Shown here: positions 24,137 through 33,055 of the stretch, in pieces
Layout: each line of letters starts with the position of its first letter
Position numbering within the stretch: position 1 is the first letter of the stretch
Source of the DNA: Rossellomorea sp036867415
GTDB lineage: Bacteria; Bacillota; Bacilli; Bacillales; Bacillaceae_B
DNA length: 64,000 bases
Reading direction: 5' to 3'
NCBI RefSeq assembly: GCF_036867415.1
Contig: NZ_JBAJHU010000003.1
Coordinates: 310,001 to 374,000, forward strand
Notes under the pieces: generated by a model
Database searches by the model: none
What the model was told of the DNA's origin: nothing
The model's input: the letters and a program-made list of their open reading frames with translations, nothing else
Position numbers and translations under genes: made by a program

Positions 24137-26352
24137 TGAAAAAAAGACCAAGTATGAACATAGGGGCAGCCATCCTTTTCGGGATTTTCGGCTTGCTCTT
24201 TTTTGTATTAATGGTGCGTTTCATCACGATTCAAGTAACGGGAGAAGCTGAAGGTAAGGTGCTTGCATCCCAGGCTGCAGAAAAATATATTAAAAGCAGA
24301 ATACTTGAAGCACACCGGGGGACCATCTTTGACCATAAAGGCGAGGTGATCGCAGAGGATACTTCCGCATATACACTGGTTGCTGTCCTCAGCCCCACCG
24401 TGACCAATGATCCAAAAAACCCCAAACATGTGACTGACCCGGAAAAGACTGCGAGGGAACTTTCCCAGTTCATCGACATGAAAGAAAGCGAGATATATGA
24501 AAAGCTAAATACCGAGGGTGCCTATCAGGTTGAATTCGGTTCAGCCGGACGCGCGCTTTCCCATCAATTAATGCTTGATATTAAAGAAGAGGAACTTCCT
24601 GGTATAACCTTCAGGAAAGAATCCAAGCGATTCTATCCCAATGGGACATTTGCTTCTCATTTGATCGGTTTTGCGCAAAAAACCGCGAATGATGACGGAG
24701 AATCTGTAACAACCGGGAAAATGGGAATCGAAAAAAGCTTCAATGACATCCTGAGTGGAAAGAACGGATCGGTTAAGTATAAAAGTGATGTCTGGGGTTA
24801 TTTACTTCCCAACTCTGAAGAACATGTCACGCCTCCGCAGGATGGGAATGATATCTACTTAACTATTGATAAGAAGATACAGACCTTCCTCGAAGAAGCG
24901 ATGAATCAGGTTCAGAAACAATATAAACCTAAGGAAATGTTTGCGATTGTTGCCGATCCCACGACTGGGGAAATCCTGGCCATGACCCAGAGGCCTACTT
25001 TCCATCCGGATACTCGAGACGGGCTGCTTGATAACTGGACGAATACAATAGTAGAAGAAACGATCGAGCCGGGGTCAACAATGAAGTCATTCTCACTAGC
25101 TGCAGCCGTGAATGAAGGGAAGTTCAACCCAAACGAAACATACCAATCGGGAACATATAAGGTGGATAATGTTCCGAACCCTATCCGTGACCATAATGGC
25201 GGGGAAGGGTGGGGGACTATTTCCTTCCTGGAAGGGGTTCAGCGTTCCTCCAATGTAGCATTTGCTTATTTGCTTGATAAAATCGGGTTTAAGAAATTCG
25301 AAGGGTACCTTCATGATTTCGGATTCGGGGAACCTACAAATGTAGGCTTGCCGCATGAAGCATCAGGATCCATCCTTTATCATTATCCGATTGAGAAATA
25401 TACAACCATTTTCGGACAGGGTACGACTGTCACCCCATTACAAATGGTCCAGGCAGAATCTGCGATTGCCAACGATGGGAAGATGATGAAACCTTATGTC
25501 ATTTCGAAAGTTGTGGACCCGAATACAAAGGAGATTGTAAAAGAAACAAAACCTGAAGTAGTAGGGAATCCCATTTCGAAAGAAACAGCCGAGAAAACAA
25601 GGGAATACTTAGAGTCGACGGTTACATCTGAACATGGGACAGGTACCAGATTTGCAATTGAAGGGTACAGTGTAGCAGGTAAATCAGGAACTGCTCAAAT
25701 CCCCGACCCTGAAACCGGTGGATATAGATACGGCAAAGAGAACTATCTATTTTCGTTTATGGGAATGGCACCTGCTGATAATCCTCAGCTGATTGTGTAC
25801 GTAGGTGTGCAGGAACCAGAATTGAAGCCGACCGAGATAGGGTCAGATCCAGTATCTGATGTGTTTAAACCGGTTATGCAGAACAGCTTGAAGTACTTAA
25901 ACATCAAACCACAGGAAAAGGTGAACTTGAAACAAGAACAAATCCCCGACCTCACAGGCTTAAGTGTGGACGAAGCCAAGAAAGAAATAAAAAAAGCCGG
26001 TGCTGATCCGGTAGTCGTCGGTAACGGATCCGAGATAATCAAACAATTGCCTCAGCCGGGAAGTGAAATGCTGGAAGGTGGAAAAGTCATCATCAGGACA
26101 GATGAGGACATTACCATTCCGAGTATGAAAGGCTGGTCAATTAGAGACGTTTTCAAAATAGCGAATATTGCAGAACTCAGGATCAATATGGTTGGGAACG
26201 GTTTTGCGGTGAGTCAAAACATTCAGCCTGATACACCTGTAAATGAAAATGAACCTCTCGTGGTAAACTTTAAAACGCCGGAAGAACAACTGCAGAAACA
26301 AAAAGAAGCTGAAACCGAAGAAGATTCCGGGGAAGAGCCTCCCTTGAATTAA
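24136..26352 (+). CDS. pbpB: Penicillin-binding protein 2B, septal transpeptidase
   Basis: This 738-residue class B PBP has an N-terminal membrane anchor (about 9-32) and a dimerisation domain. Its transpeptidase domain carries Ser314-TM-Lys317 (STMK), RSSNVAF as the SxN motif and KSG at 516-518. Two C-terminal PASTA domains follow (LTGLSVDEAKKEIKKAGADP and the region around SMKGWSIRDVFK). In B. subtilis, PBP2B works with FtsW in septal peptidoglycan synthesis. The tail is Glu-rich. It overlaps ftsL by one base. The 217 bp after it carries no obvious terminator but a candidate sporulation promoter. Confidence 0.97.
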   Translation: MKKRPSMNIGAAILFGIFGLLFFVLMVRFITIQVTGEAEGKVLASQAAEKYIKSRILEAHRGTIFDHKGEVIAEDTSAYTLVAVLSPTVTNDPKNPKHVTDPEKTARELSQFIDMKESEIYEKLNTEGAYQVEFGSAGRALSHQLMLDIKEEELPGITFRKESKRFYPNGTFASHLIGFAQKTANDDGESVTTGKMGIEKSFNDILSGKNGSVKYKSDVWGYLLPNSEEHVTPPQDGNDIYLTIDKKIQTFLEEAMNQVQKQYKPKEMFAIVADPTTGEILAMTQRPTFHPDTRDGLLDNWTNTIVEETIEPGSTMKSFSLAAAVNEGKFNPNETYQSGTYKVDNVPNPIRDHNGGEGWGTISFLEGVQRSSNVAFAYLLDKIGFKKFEGYLHDFGFGEPTNVGLPHEASGSILYHYPIEKYTTIFGQGTTVTPLQMVQAESAIANDGKMMKPYVISKVVDPNTKEIVKETKPEVVGNPISKETAEKTREYLESTVTSEHGTGTRFAIEGYSVAGKSGTAQIPDPETGGYRYGKENYLFSFMGMAPADNPQLIVYVGVQEPELKPTEIGSDPVSDVFKPVMQNSLKYLNIKPQEKVNLKQEQIPDLTGLSVDEAKKEIKKAGADPVVVGNGSEIIKQLPQPGSEMLEGGKVIIRTDEDITIPSMKGWSIRDVFKIANIAELRINMVGNGFAVSQNIQPDTPVNENEPLVVNFKTPEEQLQKQKEAETEEDSGEEPPLN

Positions 26353-26508
26353 TGGTGTAAAAGAAAGCGTGGACAATCATTGTGGTCAATCCCTATCCGA
26401 AATGCTGAGTCAATTCGGTCAGGGGTGATCACATGAAAATGTCCGCCTTTTTTATTGTAGAAAACCATCATATTATCAGAATTAGCTGATCCAAGACCCA
26501 ATAAAGTC

Positions 26509-26539
26509 ATACATACCCTTGTGTGTCCAAGCATATAAT
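26509..26539 (+). promoter_or_regulatory. Candidate sigma-E promoter of spoVD
   Basis: ATACATA (26509-26515) and CATATAAT (26532-26539), 16 bp apart, resemble sigma-E -35 and -10 elements. They lie 31 bp before the spoVD start. B. subtilis spoVD is sigma-E dependent. The -10 is good, the -35 weak. The rest of 26353-26508 shows no supported gene. Confidence 0.4.
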
Positions 26540-26569
26540 GGAACGAGCCATAGAAGGGGAGGTCCATTT

Positions 26570-28486
26570 GTGAAAAGAGTATCGAATGTAACGGTAAGAA
26601 AAAGATTAGCGATTGCTCTGATTGTGGGAGTATTGATATTTTCCATTATTGACTTGAGACTGGGTTATGTACAATTTTTCATGGGGGATATGCTGACAAG
26701 CCGTGCAAAAGATTCCTGGAGCCGGAATATTCCTTTTCAGCCTGAGAGGGGTAAAATAGTAGACCGTAATGGTGTGGAATTAGCGGCAAATCAGAGTGCA
26801 CCGACCATTTTTGTCGTTCCAAGACAAATTACTGACCCTCAAGGGACCGCTGAAAAACTGGCTCCAGTTCTTAATATTTCAGTGGAGACTGCATATAAAT
26901 ATGTAACACAGCAGGCGAGTATGGTATTGATTAAAGAAGCGAGGAAACTATCTTATGATAAAGCAAAGGAAGTCAGAGACCTGAATTTGAAAGGAGTTTA
27001 CCTTGGGGAAGACTCCAAGCGGTATTATCCTTATGGAAGTTACTTATCCCATGTGCTGGGGTTTGCCGGGATCGATAATCAAGGTCTGATGGGACTTGAA
27101 CTTTCCTATGATGAGGAACTGACAGGTGATAAGGGATATGTTAAATTCTTCTCCGATGCAAAAGGGAAAAGGATGGGAGATATGGCTGATGACTTTGAGG
27201 ATCCGGAGAATGGACTGAATCTGAAACTGACAATTGATACAAAGGTTCAAACCATTGTTGAAAGGGAATTGGATATTGCACAGGCTACCTACAATCCCGA
27301 CGGTATGATCGCCATCGCAATGAATCCGAAAAATGGTGAAATTTTGGCTATGGCAAGCAGGCCGACATTTGACCCTGCTAACTTTCGCAATGTCCCTCAG
27401 GAAATTTACAACCGAAACCTGCCGATATGGAGCACGTATGAACCAGGTTCGACCTTTAAGATCATTACTCTTGCAGCTGCACTGGAAGAGAAAAAAGTAG
27501 ATTTATATAATGACAAGTTCCACGATTCCGGTCATGTGGAAGTGGCGGGTTCTACACTGCATTGCTGGAAAAGAGGGGGGCATGGGACTCAAACCTTCCT
27601 TGAAGTGGTACAGAACTCATGCAACCCCGGTTTTGTAGAGCTTGGAGAACGTCTTGGCAAGGAAACATTGTTTAAATATATCAAAGACTTTGGATTCGGC
27701 CAAAAAACCGGGATTGACCTTCAAGGGGAAGGGAAGGGGATACTATTTAATATTGATCGTGTGGGACCGGTTGAACAAGCAACGACTGCGTTTGGGCAGG
27801 GTGTTGCCGTAACCCCCATCCAACAGGTGGCTGCTGTCTCTGCTGCTGTTAATGGAGGGGTTTTATACCAGCCGTATATTGCAAAAGAACTGGTAGACCC
27901 GAAAACGAACGAAGTCGTTATGAGGAAATCCCCCCAGATGAAGAAACGGGTGATTTCTGAAGAAACATCCAAACAAATAAGGGAAGCACTGGAAAGCGTA
28001 GTCGCACAAGGTACAGGTGGAAACGCTTTTGTAGATGGCTACAGGGTAGGAGGGAAAACAGGTACTGCCCAAAAAGCCAAGGATGGAAAGTACTTGGAGA
28101 ATAATCATATTGTTTCATTCATGGGTGTTGCACCGGCAGATGATCCAGAGATTGTAGTGTATGTTGCGGTTGACAATCCTAAAGGAACCATCCAATTTGG
28201 CGGGGTCGTAGCTGCCCCTATTGCCGGCAGCATCATCGGAGATAGTCTGGTAGCTATGGGGGTGCCGAAAAGAAAGGGTCAAATCGAAAAGAAAATGAAA
28301 TGGGATGACATTCCCTTGATTGAAACACCTGACTTGATTGGCTTAACTAAAAAAGAGCTGCAGGAACAGCTTGTCAACTTAAACCTTGATATTAGCGGAA
28401 GCGGGGATAAAGTGGTTAATCAGTCACCGGACCCGGGTGTGAAAATCAATCAGGGATCCACAGTACGGATTTACCTTTCTGAATAG
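26570..28486 (+). CDS. spoVD: Stage V sporulation protein D, spore-cortex transpeptidase
   Basis: This 638-residue class B PBP is very similar in layout to SpoVD, starting KRVSNVTVRKRLAIALIVG with the anchor at about 10-30. The active site is Ser294-TF-Lys297 (STFK), QNSCN is the SxN motif and GGKTGTAQ holds the KTG. One C-terminal PASTA domain follows (DLIGLTKKELQEQLVNLNLD). It makes cortex peptidoglycan in the outer forespore membrane, with SpoVE as partner. GTG 26570 follows AGGGGAGGTCC. Compared with PBP2B next door it has one PASTA domain rather than two, and an extra Cys pair around LHCWKRGGHG...QNSCN, as in B. subtilis SpoVD, where StoA-mediated redox control has been reported. Confidence 0.97.
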   Translation: MKRVSNVTVRKRLAIALIVGVLIFSIIDLRLGYVQFFMGDMLTSRAKDSWSRNIPFQPERGKIVDRNGVELAANQSAPTIFVVPRQITDPQGTAEKLAPVLNISVETAYKYVTQQASMVLIKEARKLSYDKAKEVRDLNLKGVYLGEDSKRYYPYGSYLSHVLGFAGIDNQGLMGLELSYDEELTGDKGYVKFFSDAKGKRMGDMADDFEDPENGLNLKLTIDTKVQTIVERELDIAQATYNPDGMIAIAMNPKNGEILAMASRPTFDPANFRNVPQEIYNRNLPIWSTYEPGSTFKIITLAAALEEKKVDLYNDKFHDSGHVEVAGSTLHCWKRGGHGTQTFLEVVQNSCNPGFVELGERLGKETLFKYIKDFGFGQKTGIDLQGEGKGILFNIDRVGPVEQATTAFGQGVAVTPIQQVAAVSAAVNGGVLYQPYIAKELVDPKTNEVVMRKSPQMKKRVISEETSKQIREALESVVAQGTGGNAFVDGYRVGGKTGTAQKAKDGKYLENNHIVSFMGVAPADDPEIVVYVAVDNPKGTIQFGGVVAAPIAGSIIGDSLVAMGVPKRKGQIEKKMKWDDIPLIETPDLIGLTKKELQEQLVNLNLDISGSGDKVVNQSPDPGVKINQGSTVRIYLSE

Positions 28487-28528
28487 ACTTTGGTTTAATA
28501 GCTAATCTGATTTTGTAGTCGTTCCCAA

Positions 28529-28625
28529 CTTTTGATCGGCGTGCAAGACGAAGACTCCTGCGTCAGAAGCGAGACATGCATATCGGCCGCTCTTCGAAAA
28601 CGAAGTCTTGCACGGAAATCAAAAG
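28529..28625. repeat. Intergenic inverted repeat between spoVD and murE
   Basis: Outer arms CTTTTGAT (28529-28536) and ATCAAAAG (28618-28625), and inner arms GTGCAAGAC (28541-28549) and GTCTTGCAC (28605-28613), form a long hairpin. The inner part contains GAAGACTCCTGCG, a phrase common in dispersed intergenic repeats of Bacillus genomes. There is no T tract, so it is not an ordinary terminator. It is probably a decayed mobile-type repeat element. Confidence 0.7.
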
Positions 28626-28734
28626 CGCGGTTTTCAGTACCAAAAAAAAAGAACTAAGTTAAAAGGTTGATAGCTTTCAAGCCTGTTTTTATGTAAAATA
28701 TAAAAAGGTTGCTTTCTACCTGTGAGGAGTTGAA

Positions 28735-30198
28735 ATGATGAGATTGCACACTTTGCTGGAGGTACTGCCGTTCTATAAAGTACATGGTGAAGGAAATCCA
28801 GCTATTTCAAACATCGCGAATCACCATAAGAAAGTTATGAATGGTGACTTATTTATCTGCATACAAGGCTTGGAGGTCGATAGCCATACTCTCGCCCACG
28901 TTGCAGAGATGAATGGTGCAGCTGCTATTCTTGCAGAAAGGAAAGTAGATGTTAACATACCACTGATACTTGTACCTGATACAAAAAAAGCCATGGCAGT
29001 CCTTGCCGATTATTTCTATAAACAACCTTCACACCAATTAATGTTAGTCGGTGTGACAGGGACGAATGGCAAGACGACTACTACTCATCTGATCGAACAA
29101 GTTTTTTCCGGGAACGGAATAAAGACCGGCCTTATAGGAACCATGCATATTAAAGCAGGTGATGAGCTTGAAGTCAGTCATAATACGACGCCCGACAGTT
29201 TGACCCTGCAGCAGACATTCAGCCGTTTTTGTCAGAAAGGGATCACTTCTGCCATAATGGAAGTCTCCTCGCATGCCCTTGATCAAGGCAGGGTGCATGG
29301 TTGTGACTATGATATTGCCGTGTTCACCAACTTGTCCCAGGACCATCTCGATTATCATCGTTCAATGGATGATTATCGGAATGCCAAAGGCTTATTGTTC
29401 TCTCAATTAGGAAATACTTATTTTAAAAAAACTCCTAAATATGCCATTATCAATAAAGATGATGCGGCGGCAGAGTACTTCATCAAGTCGACAGCTGCCC
29501 ATGTTTTTACCTATGGTTTATCGCATGAAGCAGATTTTTATGCAAAGGACTTACAGTTGAATGCTGTGGAGTCTTCGTTTAGAATGGTCAGCCCGTTCGG
29601 GGAAAAAGATATGGTTCTGGGCCTGGCGGGTAGGTTCAATGTTTACAATGCATTAGCTGCCTTGGCTGCAGCTTCTGCTGCAGGCATCCCCATTGAACAA
29701 TCTGTTCAATGCCTTGAAAAAGCCCAGGGGGTCAGAGGGAGATTTGAATCAGTTGTCGAAGGGCAGTCCTTCTCTGTTATTATTGACTACGCTCATACGC
29801 CCGATGGTTTAAAAAACGTTTTGGAAACCATTCAAACCATTACTGAGGGAAAGATTATCGTTGTAGTCGGTTGCGGCGGGGACCGTGACAAAATCAAACG
29901 TCCAATCATGGCAGAAATTGCTTGTGATTATGGAGACTTTGCCATCTTCACTTCTGATAATCCCCGTACTGAAAACCCGATGGAGATCCTTAAGGATATG
30001 GAAGCGGGAGTAGTCGGCAAACAATATAAATTGATACCCGATCGAAAAGACGCGATAAAAGAAGCGATTTCCCTTGCTGAAGCGGATGACGTTGTTCTTA
30101 TTGCAGGCAAAGGTCATGAAACCTATCAGATCATCGGGCTTGAAGTATTTGATTTCGATGACCGTGACGTTGCAAAGCAAATCATAAGGGAGATGTAA
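28735..30198 (+). CDS. murE: UDP-MurNAc-L-Ala-D-Glu:meso-diaminopimelate ligase MurE
   Basis: This 487-residue Mur ligase adds meso-diaminopimelate to UDP-MurNAc-Ala-Glu. It has an N-terminal UDP-binding domain, an ATPase core with GVTGTNGKTTTTHL (Lys113) and the central MEVSSHALDQGRVHG carrying the carbamylated-lysine region. The C-terminal DNPR (408-411) is the mark of the diaminopimelate-specific enzyme. Start ATG 28735 or 28738, 5 or 8 nt after GAGGAG; the latter is equally likely. The N-terminal domain departs from the usual DSR motif (NIANHHKKVMNGDLF), an oddity for MurE. It is coupled to the next gene by a 2-bp gap. Confidence 0.95.
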   Translation: MMRLHTLLEVLPFYKVHGEGNPAISNIANHHKKVMNGDLFICIQGLEVDSHTLAHVAEMNGAAAILAERKVDVNIPLILVPDTKKAMAVLADYFYKQPSHQLMLVGVTGTNGKTTTTHLIEQVFSGNGIKTGLIGTMHIKAGDELEVSHNTTPDSLTLQQTFSRFCQKGITSAIMEVSSHALDQGRVHGCDYDIAVFTNLSQDHLDYHRSMDDYRNAKGLLFSQLGNTYFKKTPKYAIINKDDAAAEYFIKSTAAHVFTYGLSHEADFYAKDLQLNAVESSFRMVSPFGEKDMVLGLAGRFNVYNALAALAAASAAGIPIEQSVQCLEKAQGVRGRFESVVEGQSFSVIIDYAHTPDGLKNVLETIQTITEGKIIVVVGCGGDRDKIKRPIMAEIACDYGDFAIFTSDNPRTENPMEILKDMEAGVVGKQYKLIPDRKDAIKEAISLAEADDVVLIAGKGHETYQIIGLEVFDFDDRDVAKQIIREM

Positions 30199-30200
30199 TC

Positions 30201-30614
30201 ATGCTCTTTTATGAAGATGTAAAGTCGATTTTTCCACATACCCGGGGCATCCAGCTTAATGGTGTAGGATTTCATGCCGTGTCACCCCTGTACGATATAC
30301 GTCTTGAAAAAGGCTTATATGTCCCATTGGTATCGCATGATCACCTTTTCGAGAGTATAAACAATGGGGCCATCGCATCATTATGGGACGGCAAAGAAGA
30401 GGTACCTCGATTCGTACCCAATCATTTTCCTTTGTTCATCGTGAAAGATGTTCAATCGGCTTTTAACGAACTTATCCATTTTTACAAACAAAAAAACAAT
30501 CAAGAAAAGTGGGAAATTATGACGAAGTTTATATGTAATAGTGAATCCAATTTAATTAAATCAATTGATGCAGGAAGTTTGAAAGATCAGAAGAAACAGA
30601 AAGGAGGGGAATGA
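30201..30614 (+). CDS. Stand-alone MurF/MurE N-terminal-like domain, possible murF relic
   Basis: This 137-residue soluble protein lies between murE and mraY, the slot that murF fills in the ancestral dcw cluster. KGLYVPLVSHDHLFESINNGAIASLW, then FIVKDVQSAFNELIHFYKQK, align with the MurE/MurF N-terminal UDP-sugar domain (compare GDLFICIQG...NGAAAIL and TKKAMAVLADYFYKQ in the neighbouring murE). No ATPase or C-terminal domain is present, so it cannot be a ligase. The frame is intact, with AAGGGAGATG before ATG 30201 and GTG of mraY 1 bp after its stop, so it is translated and apparently kept. Either a degraded murF or a small protein with a regulatory role; a complete murF would be expected elsewhere. 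Confidence 0.7.
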   Translation: MLFYEDVKSIFPHTRGIQLNGVGFHAVSPLYDIRLEKGLYVPLVSHDHLFESINNGAIASLWDGKEEVPRFVPNHFPLFIVKDVQSAFNELIHFYKQKNNQEKWEIMTKFICNSESNLIKSIDAGSLKDQKKQKGGE

Positions 30615-30615
30615 A

Positions 30616-31590
30616 GTGCTTGAACAAGTTATCTTTTTTACTATCATCATGGCATTTCTCATCACAGTGCTGCTGGCACCGATATTCATTCCCTTCTTGA
30701 GAAGATTAAAATTTGGTCAGAGCATTAGGGATGAGGGACCTCAGTCCCACCAAAAGAAAACAGGTACCCCAACCATGGGCGGGATTGTATTTTTACTGTC
30801 GATCGTCATCACAACGTTTGTTATGACCGGGAAATATTCAGAACCTGGACCGGAAACATATTTGATGCTTCTTGTTACCGTTGGTTTCGGACTTCTTGGA
30901 TTTTTGGATGATTTCATCAAGGTTGTCATGAAACGGAATCTTGGACTGACATCCAAACAGAAGCTGCTTGGCCAAATCATCATTTCGGTCATTTTCTATC
31001 TTGTCTTTAAGCAGAATGACTTCCCTACTACAGTATCGATCCCATTGACTGACGTCTCATTCGACCTTGGCTGGATGTATATATTGTTCATCATATTCTG
31101 GCTTGTCGGATTTTCAAATGCGGTTAACTTGACTGATGGATTGGATGGATTGGTATCAGGAACATCGGCCATTGCTTTCGGAGCACTCGCAGTTCTTGCA
31201 TGGAATCAGGGTCAATATGATGTATCGATCTTCAGTGTGGCAGTTGTCGGAGCCGTTCTTGGATTTTTAGTATTTAACGCCCATCCAGCCAAAGTATTCA
31301 TGGGCGATACCGGTTCTCTTGCCCTTGGAGGTGCGATAGCAGCGATTGCGATTTTAACAAAATTAGAAATTATCCTGATTTTGATCGGCGGAGTTTTCGT
31401 CATTGAAACATTATCGGTTATTTTACAAGTTGCTTCTTTTAAAACGACTGGAAAACGAATCTTCAAAATGAGTCCTCTCCATCACCACTATGAGCTTGTC
31501 GGCTGGTCAGAATGGAGAGTAGTCGTTACATTTTGGACGGTTGGTTTGCTTTTTGCTGTATTAGGAATCTATATCGAGGTGTGGTTATAA
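30616..31590 (+). CDS. mraY: Phospho-N-acetylmuramoyl-pentapeptide transferase MraY
   Basis: This 324-residue polytopic enzyme makes lipid I from UDP-MurNAc-pentapeptide and undecaprenyl phosphate. About ten membrane spans are visible. The catalytic motifs are in order: HQKKTGTPTMGG, FLDDFIKV, NLTDGLDGL, NAHPAKVFMGDTGSLALGG and the His loop MSPLHHHYEL. It starts with GTG at 30616 behind AAGGAGGGGAATGAA. It is followed without a gap by murD. Confidence 0.97.
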   Translation: MLEQVIFFTIIMAFLITVLLAPIFIPFLRRLKFGQSIRDEGPQSHQKKTGTPTMGGIVFLLSIVITTFVMTGKYSEPGPETYLMLLVTVGFGLLGFLDDFIKVVMKRNLGLTSKQKLLGQIIISVIFYLVFKQNDFPTTVSIPLTDVSFDLGWMYILFIIFWLVGFSNAVNLTDGLDGLVSGTSAIAFGALAVLAWNQGQYDVSIFSVAVVGAVLGFLVFNAHPAKVFMGDTGSLALGGAIAAIAILTKLEIILILIGGVFVIETLSVILQVASFKTTGKRIFKMSPLHHHYELVGWSEWRVVVTFWTVGLLFAVLGIYIEVWL

Positions 31591-32943
31591 TTGAAGAAAA
31601 TAACGAAGTTCAAACATAAAAAAGTTCTTGTATTAGGATTGGCGAAGAGCGGAGTCAGTGCCGCCTCATTACTACATAAGCTTGAAGCTTTTGTGACAGT
31701 GAACGATCAGAAGCCCTTGGCGGAGAATCCCGAGGCACAAGGGCTGCTGCAGGAAGGAATTAAAGTGATCTGTGGAAGCCATCCGATAGAGCTGTTGGAC
31801 GAGGGCTTTGAATACGTCGTAAAAAACCCGGGGATCCCATATGATAATCCTTTAATAAAAAGGGCGGTCGAAAAAGGGATACCTGTATTTACTGAAGTAG
31901 AGCTTGCTTATTTAGTGTCTGAAGCTGAAATGATTGGGATTACGGGTACGAATGGTAAAACGACTACAACCACATTACTATATGAAATCCTGAGCGAAGA
32001 CAAGAAGAAGCCGTTAATTGCAGGTAATATCGGAACAGTTGCATCAGAAGTTGCTCAATCTGCTAAAAGTGATGAGAAAATGGTAGTGGAATTATCTTCT
32101 TTCCAACTGATGGGGATCGACGAGTTCTCTCCACATATCGCCATCATCACCAATTTATATGATGCACATCTTGATTACCACGGAAACATCGATGAGTATT
32201 GGAAAGCAAAAGCCAATATTACGAGGAATCAAACAAATGAAGATTATCTGATTATCAATCAAGACCAGGCGCATCTTCGTGATGTTGTCGATTTCACACA
32301 GGCACAACTCATTCCATTTTCGACGAAACAGGAAGTGGATCAAGGTGCTTATATTAAGGACGGGGCAATCTATTTTCAACAGGAATACATCGGACCGTTA
32401 TCTTCCGTAGTACTGCCGGGGGCCCATAATCTTGAGAATATACTGTGTGCAATCGCTGCATCGAAACTGTATGGAGTCTCAAATGATAGTATTATGCATG
32501 TTCTGGGGACTTTTACAGGAGTCAAACACCGGACGCAATTCGTAAAAGAAGTAAAAAATAGAAAATTCTACAACGATTCAAAAGCAACAAACAGTCTCGC
32601 TACTAAAAGTGCATTGAATGCCTTTGATGGGCCAACTATATTATTGGCTGGCGGACTGGACAGAGGGAACTCTTTCGATGAATTGATCCCTCATCTGAAA
32701 AATGTGAAGGTATTGATCACATTTGGCGAGACAGCTGACAAATTACAACAGACCGGTCAAAAGGCAGGGATACAAACGATCCTGCGTGTCGATAATGTTG
32801 AGAAGGCAGTGCCTGCCGCTTATGAACATTCTGATGAGGGAGATGTGATCCTGCTTTCACCTGCATGTGCAAGCTGGGATCAATATCGAACTTTTGAAGA
32901 ACGCGGTGACATTTTTATTGAAGCGGTGCATAACCTTTATTAA
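31591..32943 (+). CDS. murD: UDP-MurNAc-L-Ala:D-glutamate ligase MurD
   Basis: This 450-residue Mur ligase adds D-glutamate. It has a Rossmann-like N-terminus KVLVLGLAKSGVSAASLLHK, ATP site GITGTNGKTTTTTLLYE (Lys123), ELSSFQLMGIDEF, GVKHRTQFVKEVKNRKFYNDSKATN, and a C-terminal LLSPACASWDQYRTFEERG. The start is TTG 31591, immediately after the mraY stop, with GAGGTG inside the mraY end; no nearby ATG gives a full N-terminus. Confidence 0.96.
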   Translation: MKKITKFKHKKVLVLGLAKSGVSAASLLHKLEAFVTVNDQKPLAENPEAQGLLQEGIKVICGSHPIELLDEGFEYVVKNPGIPYDNPLIKRAVEKGIPVFTEVELAYLVSEAEMIGITGTNGKTTTTTLLYEILSEDKKKPLIAGNIGTVASEVAQSAKSDEKMVVELSSFQLMGIDEFSPHIAIITNLYDAHLDYHGNIDEYWKAKANITRNQTNEDYLIINQDQAHLRDVVDFTQAQLIPFSTKQEVDQGAYIKDGAIYFQQEYIGPLSSVVLPGAHNLENILCAIAASKLYGVSNDSIMHVLGTFTGVKHRTQFVKEVKNRKFYNDSKATNSLATKSALNAFDGPTILLAGGLDRGNSFDELIPHLKNVKVLITFGETADKLQQTGQKAGIQTILRVDNVEKAVPAAYEHSDEGDVILLSPACASWDQYRTFEERGDIFIEAVHNLY

Positions 32944-33055
32944 GGGCTTGTCAAACAAAAGCATCATCACTTAGACATCTGGTAAGGCAATCTAAGAAGC
33001 GGAACGGTATGTATTGCTTGAAGCGGCTCAAATACGTCTATTCGAGGTGTTAAGA

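Noticed and set aside
26349..26567. Minus-strand frame of 72 residues between pbpB and spoVD
   Set aside because: No ribosome site upstream of its start; it lies over the likely spoVD promoter and resembles no known protein.
33014..33055. Longer spoVE start at TTG 33014
   Set aside because: The added residues do not look like the SpoVE N-terminus, and TTG 33056 has GAGGTG at proper spacing.
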